Part shown: positions 27,179 through 38,525 of the stretch, piece by piece | How positions within the stretch are numbered: position 1 is the stretch's first letter | How the letters are laid out: each line of letters begins with the position of its first letter | Source: Dallia pectoralis | Taxonomy: Eukaryota; Chordata; Actinopteri; Esociformes; Umbridae | Direction: 5' to 3' | Length of the DNA: 64,000 nucleotides | Assembly: GCA_029465975.1 (NCBI GenBank) | Contig: CM055730.1 | Location: 21,770,672-21,834,671, forward strand | The notes under the pieces: model-generated | What the model was told of the DNA's origin: nothing | Database searches by the model: none | The model's input: the letters and a program-made list of their open reading frames with translations, nothing else | Made by a program: the position numbers and the translations under genes

Positions 27179-28296
27179 TATTTCAGTAGAATATGTGGAG
27201 ATGGTCCCCTAGTTGAGGTGCAACTCATTTAACTCGTTCATATTTCAGTAGAATATGTGGAGATGGTCCCCTAGTTGAGGTGCAACTCATTAAACTTGTT
27301 CATATTTCAGTAGAATATGTGGTGATGGTCCCCTAGTTGAGATGCAACTCATTAAACTTGTTCATATTTCAGTAGAATATGTGGAGATGGTCCCCTAGTT
27401 GAGGTGCAACTCATTTAACTCGTTCATATTTCAGTAGAATATGTGGAGATGGTCCCCTAGTTGAGATGCAACTCATTTAACTTGTTCATATTTCAGTAGA
27501 ATATGTGGAGATGGTCCCCTAGTTGAGGTGCAACTCATTAAACTTGTTCATATTTCAGTAGAATATGTGGTGATGGTCCCCTAGTTGAGATGCAACTCAT
27601 TAAACTTGTTCATATTTCAGTAGAATATGTGGAGATGGTCCCCTAGTTGAGGTGCAACTCATTTAACTTGTTCATATTCCAGTAGAATATGTGGAGATGG
27701 TCCCCTAGTTGAGATGCAACTCATTTAACTTGTTCATATTCCAGTAGAATATGTGGAGATGGTCCCCTAGTTGAGATGCAACTCATTTAACTTGTTCATA
27801 TTTCAGTAGAATATGTGGAGATGGTCCCCTAGTTGAGGTGCAACTCATTAAACTTGTTCATATTTCAGTAGAATATGTGGTGATGGTCCCCTAGTTGAGA
27901 TGCAACTCATTAAACTTGTTCATATTTCAGTAGAATATGTGGAGATGGTCCCCAACTAGTTGAGGTGCAACTCATTTAACTTGTTCATATTCCAGTAGAA
28001 TATGTGGAGATGGTCCCCTAGTTGAGATGCAACTCATTTAACTTGTTCATATTCCAGTAGAATATGTGGAGATGGTCCCCTAGTTGAGATGCAACTCATT
28101 TAACTTGTTCATATTTCAGTAGAATATGTGGAGATGGTCCCCTAGTTGAGGTGCAACTCATTTAACTTGTTCATATTCCAGTAGAATATGTGGAGATGGT
28201 CCCCTAGTTGAGGTGCAACTCATTAAACTTGTTCATATTTCAGTAGAATATGTGGAGATGGTCCCCTAGTTGAGGTGCAACTCATTTGACTCGTTC
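27179..28296. repeat. 62-bp minisatellite, 18 copies with higher-order structure
   Basis: The unit starts TATTTCAGTAGAATATGTGG and continues AGATGGTCCCCTAGTTGAGG then TGCAACTCATTTAACTTGTTCA. Diagnostic variants are TTCCAG/TTTCAG, GTGATGG/GAGATGG, GAGGTG/GAGATG and CATTAAA/CATTTAA. Units 6-10 and 11-15 carry the same variant order, showing a 5-unit (about 310 bp) block duplication. Unit 13 has a 4-base insertion (AACT). It lies about 490 bp downstream of eml4 exon 1, in intron 1. Confidence 0.95.
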
Positions 28297-28781
28297 ACTC
28301 ACACGGGCGCGCGCGCACCCCGGCAACTAAACGTGCACCCGCGCGAGTAGACACAAACCCCAGGCGAATATTTCCTACAGAGCTCGAGCCTTTGTTTCTG
28401 CTTATTTTAATAAGATGACTTCCAATAGTGACAGCCAGGTAATTAATATACACACAAATAATAACAGAACATGTAGTAGCCTGAGAATAAGACAGTGTCG
28501 TTTAGTTGCAGCAGCCTAGTATCGCATTTATTTTCTCTATTTCATATTCCTATTCCTTCGTAAGGCAGAACATTAAACTAACCGATACAAACTCCTGCTA
28601 ATATAGTGCAGGAGCACGGTAGTTAGTAGCTAAACCTCTGGATAACCCATCAAACGAAGAAACCGTTGGTTTAACAGACACACCACTGACACGTGTATAC
28701 ATTTATATACCGTCATGTCCAGCTGCTTGTCCCCCTCACCACATTTACCCACAAACCAGACATTAATAGGCCCTAACTTAC
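28297..28781. other. 5' part of eml4 intron 1
   Basis: Begins with a short GC-rich stretch (GGGCGCGCGCGCACC) and becomes AT-rich. Splice donor GTAAGT at 28776-28781 on the minus strand. No other feature is recognised. Confidence 0.6.
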
Positions 28782-28806
28782 CCAAACTGCCGGCGAAACC
28801 GTCCAT
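28782..28806 (-). CDS. eml4: EML4 exon 1 coding part (MDGFAGSL)
   Basis: On the minus strand ATGGACGGTTTCGCCGGCAG then TTTGG is followed directly by the donor GTAAGT. It encodes MDGFAGSL plus the first base of codon 9 (phase-1 intron). The N-terminus of EML4, a microtubule-binding protein with a trimerising coiled coil, HELP motif and WD40 propellers, is MDGFAGSLDD; codon 9 Asp (GAT/GAC) would be completed by the next exon. The start has a strong Kozak context (ACAGAAATGG). No ATG occurs on this strand for more than 400 bases upstream. The same frame is open upstream to a TGA near 29060 but has no ATG, so 28806 is the start. The remaining exons lie to the left, beyond the window or in parts I could not recognise. 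The match is short (eight residues), but start context, splice donor and CpG island agree. Confidence 0.8.
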
Positions 28807-29300
28807 TTCTGTGAGAAAAACCCGAGCGCCGAATGAGAACAGCGGTGTTATGTGACGGTCTGTTGTAGCGTTGTTTTCGGTCCGGTATTCGGGGAGCAGT
28901 CGGAGGAGCGGTTGGAGGAGCTCGGCCTCTATAGGAGACAAGCTATCCGGACAGGCGGAGGTATTTCGCAGGGTAACTAATAGTGCCGCGGCCGTGTCGC
29001 AGTAACCCGGGGGTCTGCCGGGTCGCAGGGAGTTCTCCGTCAGAATCAATACGGTGGTTCAGGGCCAGTCGATCACGCTGTCTTGATGGACTCCACGATC
29101 GTGCACCTCCGCCGGGGAGGGAGGATTGGCACTGGTATTTGCTTTCGCGTTTCCGACTCCGCCTGCTTTGGCACGACTTGCTTCCCCTCCAGACCCGAGG
29201 AGCCGAAGAGTTGAGTGGCTAGTGTGTGATGCGTCCCAATTTGCCACATGGTTGACAGTCTCAGGCCTGACCAAAGCAATAGGCGATAGATGCACCCGCT
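28807..29300 (-). promoter_or_regulatory. eml4: eml4 CpG-island promoter and 5' UTR
   Basis: GC-rich and CpG-dense sequence (GCCGCGGCCG, CCCGGG, CCGGTATTCGGGG, GGAGGAGCGG) in an otherwise CpG-poor window. It covers the 5' UTR and likely a dispersed, TATA-less promoter. No minus-strand ATG is present up to about 29245. The transcription start is not determinable here. The island fades near 29300 into AT-rich sequence. Confidence 0.7.
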
Positions 29301-29975
29301 CGATATGTGTGTCCTAAATAATAGTCAGATCATGTGGCTTTAAAATGCGTCGAGCTTGTTCAGAAATGCGAGCTGCATCAATCGTTAACTATAGGCTATA
29401 GGTTTTTTTTAACAAAGGTTTTTTTTTACTTTATTTTACTTCATCAAATATTCGAATAAAGCAGCATCTGTAGGTTAAGGGTATACTAGTTTAGGAAATG
29501 TATAAATTGTGAAACCTATATAAACGTACTTTTACTATTTTGTAAAGATATTTGAGATGTATTTCGTATTTATTTTCAAGCATCTTGACGTGTTTTTGTA
29601 GTTGACCAAAATAATCCGCAAATTGGCTTGGCATTGCATTGCATGGGACATTCTCCGCCTGTGCCATTTACAAGCGTGCCAATCTCACCAGAATTTGCAC
29701 TAATTACTTTCTACATTAACATTTTGGTAATATAATATTCAGACCGACCAGTCAGTTCAATCGACTGGACAGAAATATATGAACAACCACAGCAAAAACA
29801 AAACAAGTAAAGCAATGTTTCCGGGTACCATACCATGGCAAATTAACAATAAATGACTCCTTCACGACTCCCTAGCTCACTTCCATCTCACAAACATAAT
29901 TAAAAATAAACAATGAAAATGGAATACACTAGGGTTTCAATGTATGTGTCATAATTCTCTATATCTATCATACTA
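29301..29975. other. Upstream flank of eml4, no supported gene
   Basis: AT-rich sequence with T and A runs. No exon or repeat recognised. Confidence 0.45.
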
Positions 29976-30119
29976 TAAAATGGCATTCCAACTTTCTGTC
30001 ACAGCTCTCCGTCTAGGCTAGCATCCTACATTTCTCAGTGCTTCTAGCTTGAACAACATGCTTACTATGATCCAATGAGTTTTTAAAAAAATCCCAAAGA
30101 ACTATGGAATGCCATTTAA
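29976..30119. repeat. 144-bp inverted-repeat element, possible MITE
   Basis: The left arm TAAAATGGCATTCCA matches the complement of the right arm TGGAATGCCATTTAA at 14 of 15 positions. The spacer is unique sequence of about 115 bases. A target duplication is not clear. Confidence 0.5.
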
Positions 30120-30184
30120 GTCAAAATTACATAAAAACATATGGCAATGAAATAAATAAATTATATAAACTATCATAAGTTCAC

Positions 30185-30390
30185 CCAGCACAGAGTCAGC
30201 GTCTGGTTCCTTTCTATGTTTCTTCCTAAATTTGATCCATCAGGCAGTTTTTCCTAGCCGCAGTGTATCAACTTGTATCAACTTCTTGATGTGTGCTCTG
30301 TCTGGTTCAGGCTGGATGTTTGTAAAAGCACTTTGTGACAACTTGGCGGTAAAAAGGGCTTTATAAAAATAATTTTGATTGATTGGTAAA
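30185..30390 (+). repeat. Retroposon 3' end (plus orientation)
   Basis: Contains TTTCTTCCTAAATTTGATCC, GCAGTTTTTCCTAGCCGCAG, AGCACTTTGTGACAACTT and AAAGGGCTTTATAAAAATAA followed by TTTTGATTGATTGG. This is the usual 3' tail of a fish LINE or SINE family. A reverse-oriented relative lies at 33569-33750. Confidence 0.65.
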
Positions 30391-31169
30391 AAATTATTAA
30401 TTTTCATTGCATAATGACATATTTCCATCTGGTATATTTCAATTAATGTGGCGTGACAATCATTCTGGTACACGCCCCCAAGCCACGGTAGCACTGAATT
30501 TGAATATATGAGAAGGATGCCAAAAATGTTGGCAGATGGAAAGACCCTACTGTCTACATCGCCGCTTCTCATTCTTCAGATATGTGCAATGTCCATTGAT
30601 GTGATGTGCTTAGTTCAGCGCAAATGTGTCATTCTGTCCAAGATCAGTAAGCATTTACTATTTTTTTAACAAAATACATGCCAATATGTTCCCAGTGTGG
30701 AGGTGGACCTAGATGCCAAATTTTACAACTCTTGGCGTGAGCTTTTGAAAATGTCCCAGTTTATTTATAGTTATAGCGCCTCTATGTGGCCAATTGACAT
30801 TTCATGGGACCATGTAAACCATAGCCATTTACAAACATACCTTTCTATCCTGGACAATCTAATGAGATGTAGCAATGTCATTATCAACCAATGAACGCTA
30901 ACAAATACAATAAGTACAAACCGTTAATAATATATTGGCAGGGTTCCTTGCATTTCTATTTGCATTTAATTATCCCAATACTTGAATTACAGGCAAGATG
31001 ATTTCACATCGCTTGTATTTTAATTGGCCCCTAATGCTGCCTCCATTTGGATTTTGTTTTCCCTTTATTATGTTATTTTCATTATAGACATAGTATGGCT
31101 TAGGGATACAGTTTTGTCATAAATCATCCAGGCATCCGGTGGCTGTGCTAATTGGGGATTTTTAACCAA
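30391..31169. other. No supported gene
   Basis: AT-rich intergenic sequence; no exon or named repeat. Confidence 0.45.
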
Positions 31170-31486
31170 ACATTGCCCTTATTTGCACAACTGTATATCC
31201 AATTACATATTGCTCTACATACTGCTCTTTGCACATTCTGAGATCTGCTCACACATCTAGACATTTCTCATTTGCACTACTCAGATATATATATGACACA
31301 TCCTATTTTTATCCATTCCTTATGCCACTAGGCAGGTTCTCTTGTCGAAATGGTCATGTTGTGTGTTCTTTTGCTCTATTTGCACTATTCACGAATGTAA
31401 AAAACACGGGTTCTAAATGCAGCAGCTATGGGTCAGAACAAATTCCTTGTATGTGTAAACAGGCAAATAAACCTGATTCTGATTCA
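31170..31486 (+). repeat. LINE 3' end fragment
   Basis: Runs from TTATTTGCACAACTGTATAT through TTGCACTATTCACGAATGTA and AGCAGCTATGGGTCAGAACA to AAATAAACCTGATTCTGATT. This is a non-LTR retrotransposon 3' UTR with a (GATTCT) type tail. It shares its second half with 2116-2297. Confidence 0.65.
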
Positions 31487-31773
31487 GAAGACCAGGTTCC
31501 TCCCGACAATAAAGCCTTTGTAATTGACCAGCAGGGTCCAGTAGTAACCATGGTGACTAGAAAGTGTAACTGTTCAATTCCTCAGCTGGCTTTTTATAAC
31601 CAAAAGCTGTGAGAGATTGAAACACTGGCGACAGCATCAGTTGGAAATTGTAATGCAAGGTAGTCCAGAAGCCCTATTTAATGAGAAGTGAAACAGAAAG
31701 AGAAACATGATTTAAACATATAAACTGTGTTTCAGTGCTAGTTATAAAAAGTACATGATTATACTGTGCTGCA

Positions 31774-31832
31774 TGTGTGTGTGTGTGTGTTTCTGTGTGT
31801 CTGTGTCTGTGTCTCTGCGTGCATGCATGTGT
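31774..31832. repeat. GT-rich microsatellite
   Basis: (GT)n grading into CTGTGTCT and GTGCATGCATG units. Confidence 0.8.
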
Positions 31833-31999
31833 ATATGTAATCTGGAGACCAGGAACGGAGTCAGGCAAGGGAGGGATGCTTAGAAATAGCTGTTCAATTG
31901 GGTGAACAGCTGTAGACAGCCATGTGTTATGCAAGGCAATATGTCTGTATACATCCAGCGTAACTAACCCAATGCAAAAAAACAAATGACAGGCTCACA

Positions 32000-32220
32000 T
32001 GAGCAAATCCAGCATGCACGTGAAACCATACCACACAAAGACATGGGGCAATCAGAGAGAATACATACACTGATTACTGAGGAATCCAGGTGTGTGAGTT
32101 GACAAAACCAGATAAATGTAATGATGAGTGGAGGAGTGAGGTGGCTAGAAGGCTGGGGACGCCGAACACCGAAGTCTGCTTGACGAGGTAGAAGAAGCAG
32201 CCTCGGAGGGAGTCGTGACA
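32000..32220 (-). mobile_element. Gypsy-like LTR, 5' part
   Basis: On the minus strand it begins TGTCACGACTCCCTCCGAGG and continues with CTTCGGTGTTCGGCGTC, a CACACACCTGGATTCC word and CCCCATGTCTTTGTGTGG. The order and composition match the LTR-like copy at 53018-53410. The 3' part is not recognisable, so it is truncated. Solo LTR relic, no coding sequence. Confidence 0.5.
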
Positions 32221-33568
32221 GTATGTCTTTGTCTATGAAGGCCCTGACATTGAATTATTCAAACTCAAAATGTAACAGCAGTTTTCACTATGGACAATTC
32301 CTGTTGTCAATTGATCATTGTCCCTTTCAAAGAGAACTTGGTTATGGCCGTGCTACAGTCTGGCACCCAGCACGGACCTCTCTCATTCCATCTCACTGAC
32401 CAACCGGAACATCAGGAGTAAGCTCTTACCCTTTGACAGAGGCAATCAACCAAATGTGAGAGTATGAATTGCATTGTGCTGTGTGTTAATGTGTGCGTGT
32501 GAGAGAGCAATGTCATTGTCAGGAAGTTAGTGGACTGGACAAAGGCAATGTTGTTTCCAGGACCACAAGCCAACAGAATCGTTGTCTGTCTGCCGTGTTA
32601 AAAGGACAATTTAGGATTTCGGCAATAAGGGTCTTTATCTACTTCCTTCCTTTGAGCCAAATGAACTTCTGAATAAAAACACTGATTCAAAATAACAGAG
32701 CCGATTACTGAGCCAGCGCTGACTACAGTAAAGTGTTTGTTCCGCAAATGGCAACTTTCTCTGAACTACATGAACAGACACGTGAACCATTTGTGTGACT
32801 CTGCAGAAGTAGAGCAGCCTGCACCTTTAGAATTTAGTAGCCATGTCGTACATGAATGAATGCCAGTAGGGAATTCTGTGGTCATTGTATCTTATTGGAG
32901 TAACTGACCCGCAGCAACAAACTCTCACTCCCCCTCACCCACACTCTGTTTCCTGGCAGTGTCACCCCCTTAACACTAATAACTCCCCCCCCATCCGTCC
33001 TGCTCCAACACCCCAACACAAAGTCCTTCTTTCACACGTTTTCAGAAAGGACATTGGGAAATAGGACGACGAAGCACATTTTTCATTCTCATTCAGTGTC
33101 CATGAAAGCATTTGACACGTTGGGCCAGCCTGAGGTTTCTCTAACAAACGTAATGATTTTGGTGCTGCTTACAAGACATAAAAGTGATGAGTCATCTCAA
33201 CCAGGCCGGCTGCATAACCTTCTTCTCTTTTGGCTCCATCCGAACCGGCAGGCTTTGTGTTTCATGTTTTAACACATACCATAGATCACTCCATTATACT
33301 GCTGTTGGCCTAGTTGTTTCTGCTGTGTCATGACATAGTAACACATATAATCTGAAGCAGGCCAACCTGTTACAGTGAGTTAGTCTTTTAGCTGCAGCAG
33401 CTAAACATATTGGAGTCTTGGAGGTATTGATGCATATTGGTGAATGTGTGAATGTGTCTTTACATATTGAGGGTCGTACAGTTGTTGTTGAAAGCATCTG
33501 CACTGTTGATGCTGTATTTAAATAACACCCCATTTAACCTAGAAAACTGCACAGATTTGAAAGTTTGA
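32221..33568. other. No supported gene
   Basis: Mixed sequence without splice-supported frames or named repeats. Confidence 0.45.
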
Positions 33569-33750
33569 CATCAAGCAAGTCAATCAATAAATTGTATTTT
33601 ATTAAGGACTTTTTTTGAGTTTACACAAAGTGCTTTTCCAAACACCCAGCCCGAAGCCAAGTGCGCGGATTAACAAGTTGATACGCAGCAGCTAAGAAAA
33701 ACTCCTTAAAGGGTCTAATTTAGGAAGAAATCTAGAGAGGAACCAGGGTC
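33569..33750 (-). repeat. Retroposon 3' end (minus orientation)
   Basis: On the minus strand: CTGGTTCCTCTCTAGATTTC, TTCCTAAATTAG, GGAGTTTTTCTTAGCTGCTG, ATCAACTTGTTAATCC, GGAAAAGCACTTTGTG, then AATTTATTGATTGACTTG. Same family as 30185-30390, opposite strand. Confidence 0.6.
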
Positions 33751-33959
33751 TGAGGGGTGGCCACTGGCCAGTGCTCTTCTGGCTGTGCTGGGTAGACTTT
33801 TAATAATCTAATAGTTATTAAATGCATTTTGTAATGCAGAGAGTTTAGTAAAACAGTCCAGGTCAGATTCAAGTGATCTTTACCTTGCAAATTAACTAAT
33901 CTCTGGTGACGTTCAGGGGCCTGCACCATATAAATCACTCCAACAGTTTGACTGTGTAC

Positions 33960-34263
33960 CACACTAATCATAGAGAAAACAAAGGCGGAGATCAGACACA
34001 AGGTTGCCAAGCATGGACAATCTTAAAGCTACAAGACCATCTCCAAAGATCTTGATGTTCCTGTTTCCAGAATGTATGTGTAATGCCAATTGCACTGTAC
34101 ACAAGGTTGTTTGACGTGGCCTGAGAGAAAAAGTTATGTAATATTAACAGTGAAAGAAAGTTTGGAGAACAAATACTTACATTTTACTATTTTTTAACAA
34201 TTTTATTTATAATTTATATATTTGAAGAAAGTGCAAGGCTGCCAATACTTTTGCCACAAGTGT
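33960..34263 (-). mobile_element. Tc1-like transposon relic
   Basis: The part AAGGTTGCCAAGCATGGACA, ATCTTAAAGCTACAAGACCATC and TCCAAAGATCTTGATGTTCC is a remnant of a Tc1 transposase coding strand. It is followed after a gap by the terminal GGCTGCCAATACTTTTGCCA and CAAGTGTA. Heavily deleted. Confidence 0.65.
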
Positions 34264-36885
34264 ATTGTTAGTGGAGATGTTCAGATCAACTCTAACTTGC
34301 GCAGTAGCTCACTCTAGTGGCAGAAGTTGGTCATTGCTGCTAAAGCTCTTTCAACACACACTTCTCAGTTGGGCTTGTATTGTTCATTCTCTTTAGATAG
34401 AACGATTGGCTGTTTTGAGAAACCCAATGAATAATTCTGATTAGTAAGAATCCTCACCAGATGCTCATCTAGGCTGCAATAGTTTATATGCATCATTGTG
34501 GGTTATCGGATCTAACTTTCCAAACTTTTTCATACCAAGGCCTACCATTTGCTCCCGGCTGGAGCCAGTCTTTAAAAACCCATTGAAATTGCTTTGGCAA
34601 AAAAAGAAAGCCAAAAATGACGCCATCTATGCACGTTCGGGGATATTAGCTTGCTGCATAAATGCAGCTGACTGCCTAGTCAGATGCTCTTCCTTGCTTT
34701 TGAAAAAGTCTACTGTATATTCGGCCATCTGCTGGGTGCTTTTGGTTTAGGTGACGCTGAAGTTCTGATGTAAATCCATACTTTATGTATTCTGCCTCAT
34801 ACTTGCGAGTTTTACATGGCCAGGTAGTACTCAGGATTTTTGTCAGCTGGGCTGTTCATCAGGTCTTTTCCTTTTGAAAAACTTAGCACTAGCTACTAGC
34901 AAAATGTCAAGAGCAGAGCAGTTTGTAGCAGGCGCAGACCGTTTCCAGGTCAACACTGATCGTTTTTGACAGGCAGGCGACAAAAATGAGCATGTTGAAT
35001 GAGATTTTGAATTTAATATATTACTACAATCTATATTTTATAATAATACACATAATAATAATTTTAACAGTTTTTTTTAAACATTTTATTTATTACATTT
35101 TTCCTCTCATTTTCCGTCAAATTGGCCGAGGCCCCTCTAGCGCCCCCTGGCGGCCTCCACATTAAAAAACTCAACACACTACACACAATCTCTTCAAAAG
35201 TTAAGTCCACGCCACTGTAAATGTTCTGTTACCTGGGGACAGTTGATGAATTCCATGTCATGATATAAACATTAATGAACACCACTAACACGGCTGCAGC
35301 TGTTGGCTGCGCTAAAAGGTCTATTGATGCCGTGGCTCCCTTAGCCGTGGTTTTATAACTGTAGTATAACACTATCATGTTCCCGTTGTTTTAATATCCC
35401 CGGAGTTGCACTGCTGAGAGATTGTGATCATTATTCAGGCCACCAACACTCCACGGTATGTGGGTATATTGGAGCGAAACGCACATGGAAGTGCATTTTC
35501 CACTACAGGTTATCATATTTACTTTCTTCTCTGTTTACACGTTCTGGTGTTAATTACGCCCTGACTTACAGTCCTGCACCAATATTAGCCTGATTTGACC
35601 AGACAGTCGACGGTAAACATTTGTACTTTTAATTATTGACTACCGTGTTTAAACACTAGCTCTGGTCACGCTTCTCTTATGTTACCACTGTTGGTACAAT
35701 GACCTCATTCCGGTGAGAGTTGAGGCCCCCAGAGCCCAGTCCCCTGTTACCAGTGCTGAGAGATCTCGACCTGGCCAGCTCTCTACTCTGTTTCAACACT
35801 TTCCAGTACTTATTATTTAACCCCACACGGCCCCATGCTCTCTCTTAAACCCTTGGTAGACCTCTTCTATGGATTTCTGCCGCATCTTCTCCAGTCTCTG
35901 AAGAGCATGACCACTCTCCCAAGTCTCTGTTATTAAACTTTTCCCAGATCTCTGTTCTCCTCCTTCCCTCCTCCATCTGTCTGCAGGCCTGTTGAGACAG
36001 CTACATTAGGGAGACGAGAGATGTAGTGCAGATAAACGTACGCCGGCAGAATGAAGTCATTAAGAAAGTGTTGATGGAGGTGGAGCTGAGTTACACCGAG
36101 CCGGTTTGGACGAGGGAAGGAGAGGAAACGAGCCAGGAGCCACATTCACAGCTTCTAACACTTCAGGGTCCATTCCGTTCATATATACACTTCACAGGGC
36201 TTTTATCGCCCGGGTTCGTGTTGTGAATGAACAGAGCTCATCTCTGTGTGACTCGGCTTCTCACTTTCAATCAATGACGTCAACATTGAAATGTTAAATT
36301 AACACACACCGCTCACACCAACGATCAGAAACCAGCAAACTGTCCGAGGGGCTCTGGGCCGGGCATTCAAAGGGGCAACAGCGCTGGTGTAAAAATAAAG
36401 AATGTGTCGATTTAACATGAGGAAGACCAGCTGCCACAGGATGGAGAGTTGGCCGAAATGCTGTTTCGCAAACACACCACACTATGCTGTGTGGAAAATA
36501 TGTCGAGCAACTCACAATCTTGTAGCATTCAAAGGGCAATGATTCGATTGTTGAATTAGGAAATATTGTGTATGAAAGGGCAATTGGAGAAGAACAACCA
36601 TTCTTGTAATCATGGTCACAGCTAGCGAGCCCATTGGACACACTGAATCATCAAGGCATTATGCCTCACATCCTGCATTTCCAGGAACGCCCAACATTCT
36701 CCCTGTCTGTCTGTCTGTCTGCAAGTCTGTCTCTCTGCCGTTGGCCACGTGTCTGTTAAGCTTTACTCTTCCCTCAATAAAGATGCTCCACCCTCTGTAT
36801 TATAGCAGGGCACTGTTAACCCGCAGTGATCGGGGGAGCTCTACTCCCGTTACCATCTAAACAGAGTGGGTGAAATCCATGCATT
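34264..36885. other. No supported gene
   Basis: AT-rich sequence and a (TCTG)n near 36703-36722. A short plus-strand frame at 36026-36226 is not supported by homology. No named repeat otherwise. Confidence 0.4.
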
Positions 36886-37260
36886 GTAACGATTCCTGGC
36901 CCACCTAGAATATCTAGTGGGCTAGGAGGGCGTTGCAGTTCCCTAAGGGTAATTATATAAGTTTGAAGTCACCTGAGTCATATGTGGGTGATAAGAGTGG
37001 GCACAGCAGGTTTAGATTTGGTGATTATGTTTGTTATAAAAGTCACTGGGACTTGGTGCACAGAGTTGGATATTGTTTCTATGCCACGTTGATGTGTTGG
37101 GTGAGTGAGAGAGAGAGAAGATCGCTGTTTTAAACCACTTTGTAATCGCTTTGTTAAGCACACTTTTAGTTTCATTTTCACAGTGTGTCGTTTCTCGCCG
37201 TTCACGGTTTGTTTTCATTTAAATAAAACCCCTTTGATTGTATGTAACATAACAAAGCAA
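36886..37260 (+). mobile_element. Possible LTR-like sequence
   Basis: Starts TGTAACGATTCCTGGC. It has a TATA-like box (GTTATAAAAGTCACTGGG) and a polyadenylation signal (AAATAAAACCCC) about 200 bases later, and ends near GTATGTAACA. This order resembles an LTR. A target-site duplication is not visible, so the call is tentative. Confidence 0.35.
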
Positions 37261-38525
37261 TCTAAAAATGTTCTCTCCCCCTGTGGATGTGAGAAACTCA
37301 ACACCTAGGGTAGTGTTCCCACCAGATGGCGATAGTGGGCCGTACAATAAGTCAGTGCATCACAGTGATTGAATGAATGTGTGTGTGTGTGTTCGTTTGT
37401 TGGCTTTGTTGCATTTTGGATTGAGATGCTCTGTGTCCTGTCTTAGTCCTGCTGCTCCAGTTTCAAACTTTAAATCACATTTCTAACATTCTAACTTTAG
37501 TGTTGCTGGTCAACTTTACATGATAGGGATATGCCTTTAGACTGTTCCTTACCGTTTTGACATTGCTGTCCTAGTCGCTATGTCTTTCTGCCTGCTAGTA
37601 CTAGACAAGCAGGCAGTCTAGTACTACTGTATGTTTATAAGCTGTATGTTTTATAACATATTCAATCAGTTTACATGTGAAGTAAATACATTTGCCCAGT
37701 TGATTGAATATTCAGACCTATTCAGGCAGTCAACTCAAATTCCTTTCCTGCTGTTAAGTGCTTTCGAAGGTGTAGCTGGGGGATTCTTTTAGTCTCAACT
37801 TTGAACCCTAATACCCCAGGGCCTGCCGAGGACATTACTGTGCCCAGGGTTGGTGCTGTCAGGAAGGGAAGTTGAATAAGTGTCCAGATCTTCTGTGGTA
37901 ACAGAAATTCAGTGGGGCTTATGGTAAGAATGAAATCATCAGTCGCATATGTCATTGGCATATCACTTCTTACATCTGACTCTTCATCGTTGTGCCTCTC
38001 CCGGACGGATGTCAATCATGACCACATGTAAACAGTTTTTCAGTTAGTAAGTGTTGAAATGCACCCAAATATTTACTATTGTTATTATCATCTTTGCTAT
38101 AATTCTTATGATTACAAGTATTTTTATCAGTAGTATTTTTAGCTTTCTCTTTGTCAACCTCTCTGCTCTCATCTCTCATTCTCTCTAGAGTCTAGCTCAT
38201 TGAACTCAGGACAGCTAGAAGAGCCAAGAGTCCAAACTAAACATGGTGAAACTGCATTCAGCAGTTATGCTGCATGCAACTGAAATAAACTACCAGAAGA
38301 TCTTAGATGTGCCCCAAATGTATACATTTTTAAAGACAAAAAATTAAAGCTGAAAAAATATATATTTTCACAAGCTTGTGACAAAGCGCTTAAACTTTAC
38401 CACAACGTTTTGAGTTAATTTTAATTTGTTCTTATTCTATTTCTATTTTCTATTCCTGATTGAATGTTTTTATTAGTTTTTATTCTGATGCATGGCATAA
38501 ATTAAAACCTGTAATGTACACATAA
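37261..38525. other. No supported gene
   Basis: Intergenic sequence without recognised features. Confidence 0.45.

Noticed and set aside
27179..28296. CRISPR-like regular repeats
   Set aside because: Units are contiguous with no unique spacers, in vertebrate DNA; this is a minisatellite. The same holds for the 52- and 60-bp arrays.
28630..29049. 139-residue open frame on the minus strand through the CpG island
   Set aside because: It has no ATG before 28806 (its first codon is TTG) and runs past the splice donor into intron. Only the MDGFAGSL part is taken as coding.
36026..36226. Plus-strand frame containing QNEVIKKVLMEVELSYTEPV
   Set aside because: Looks mildly coding, but no family is recognised and it runs into low-quality sequence without a clear acceptor.
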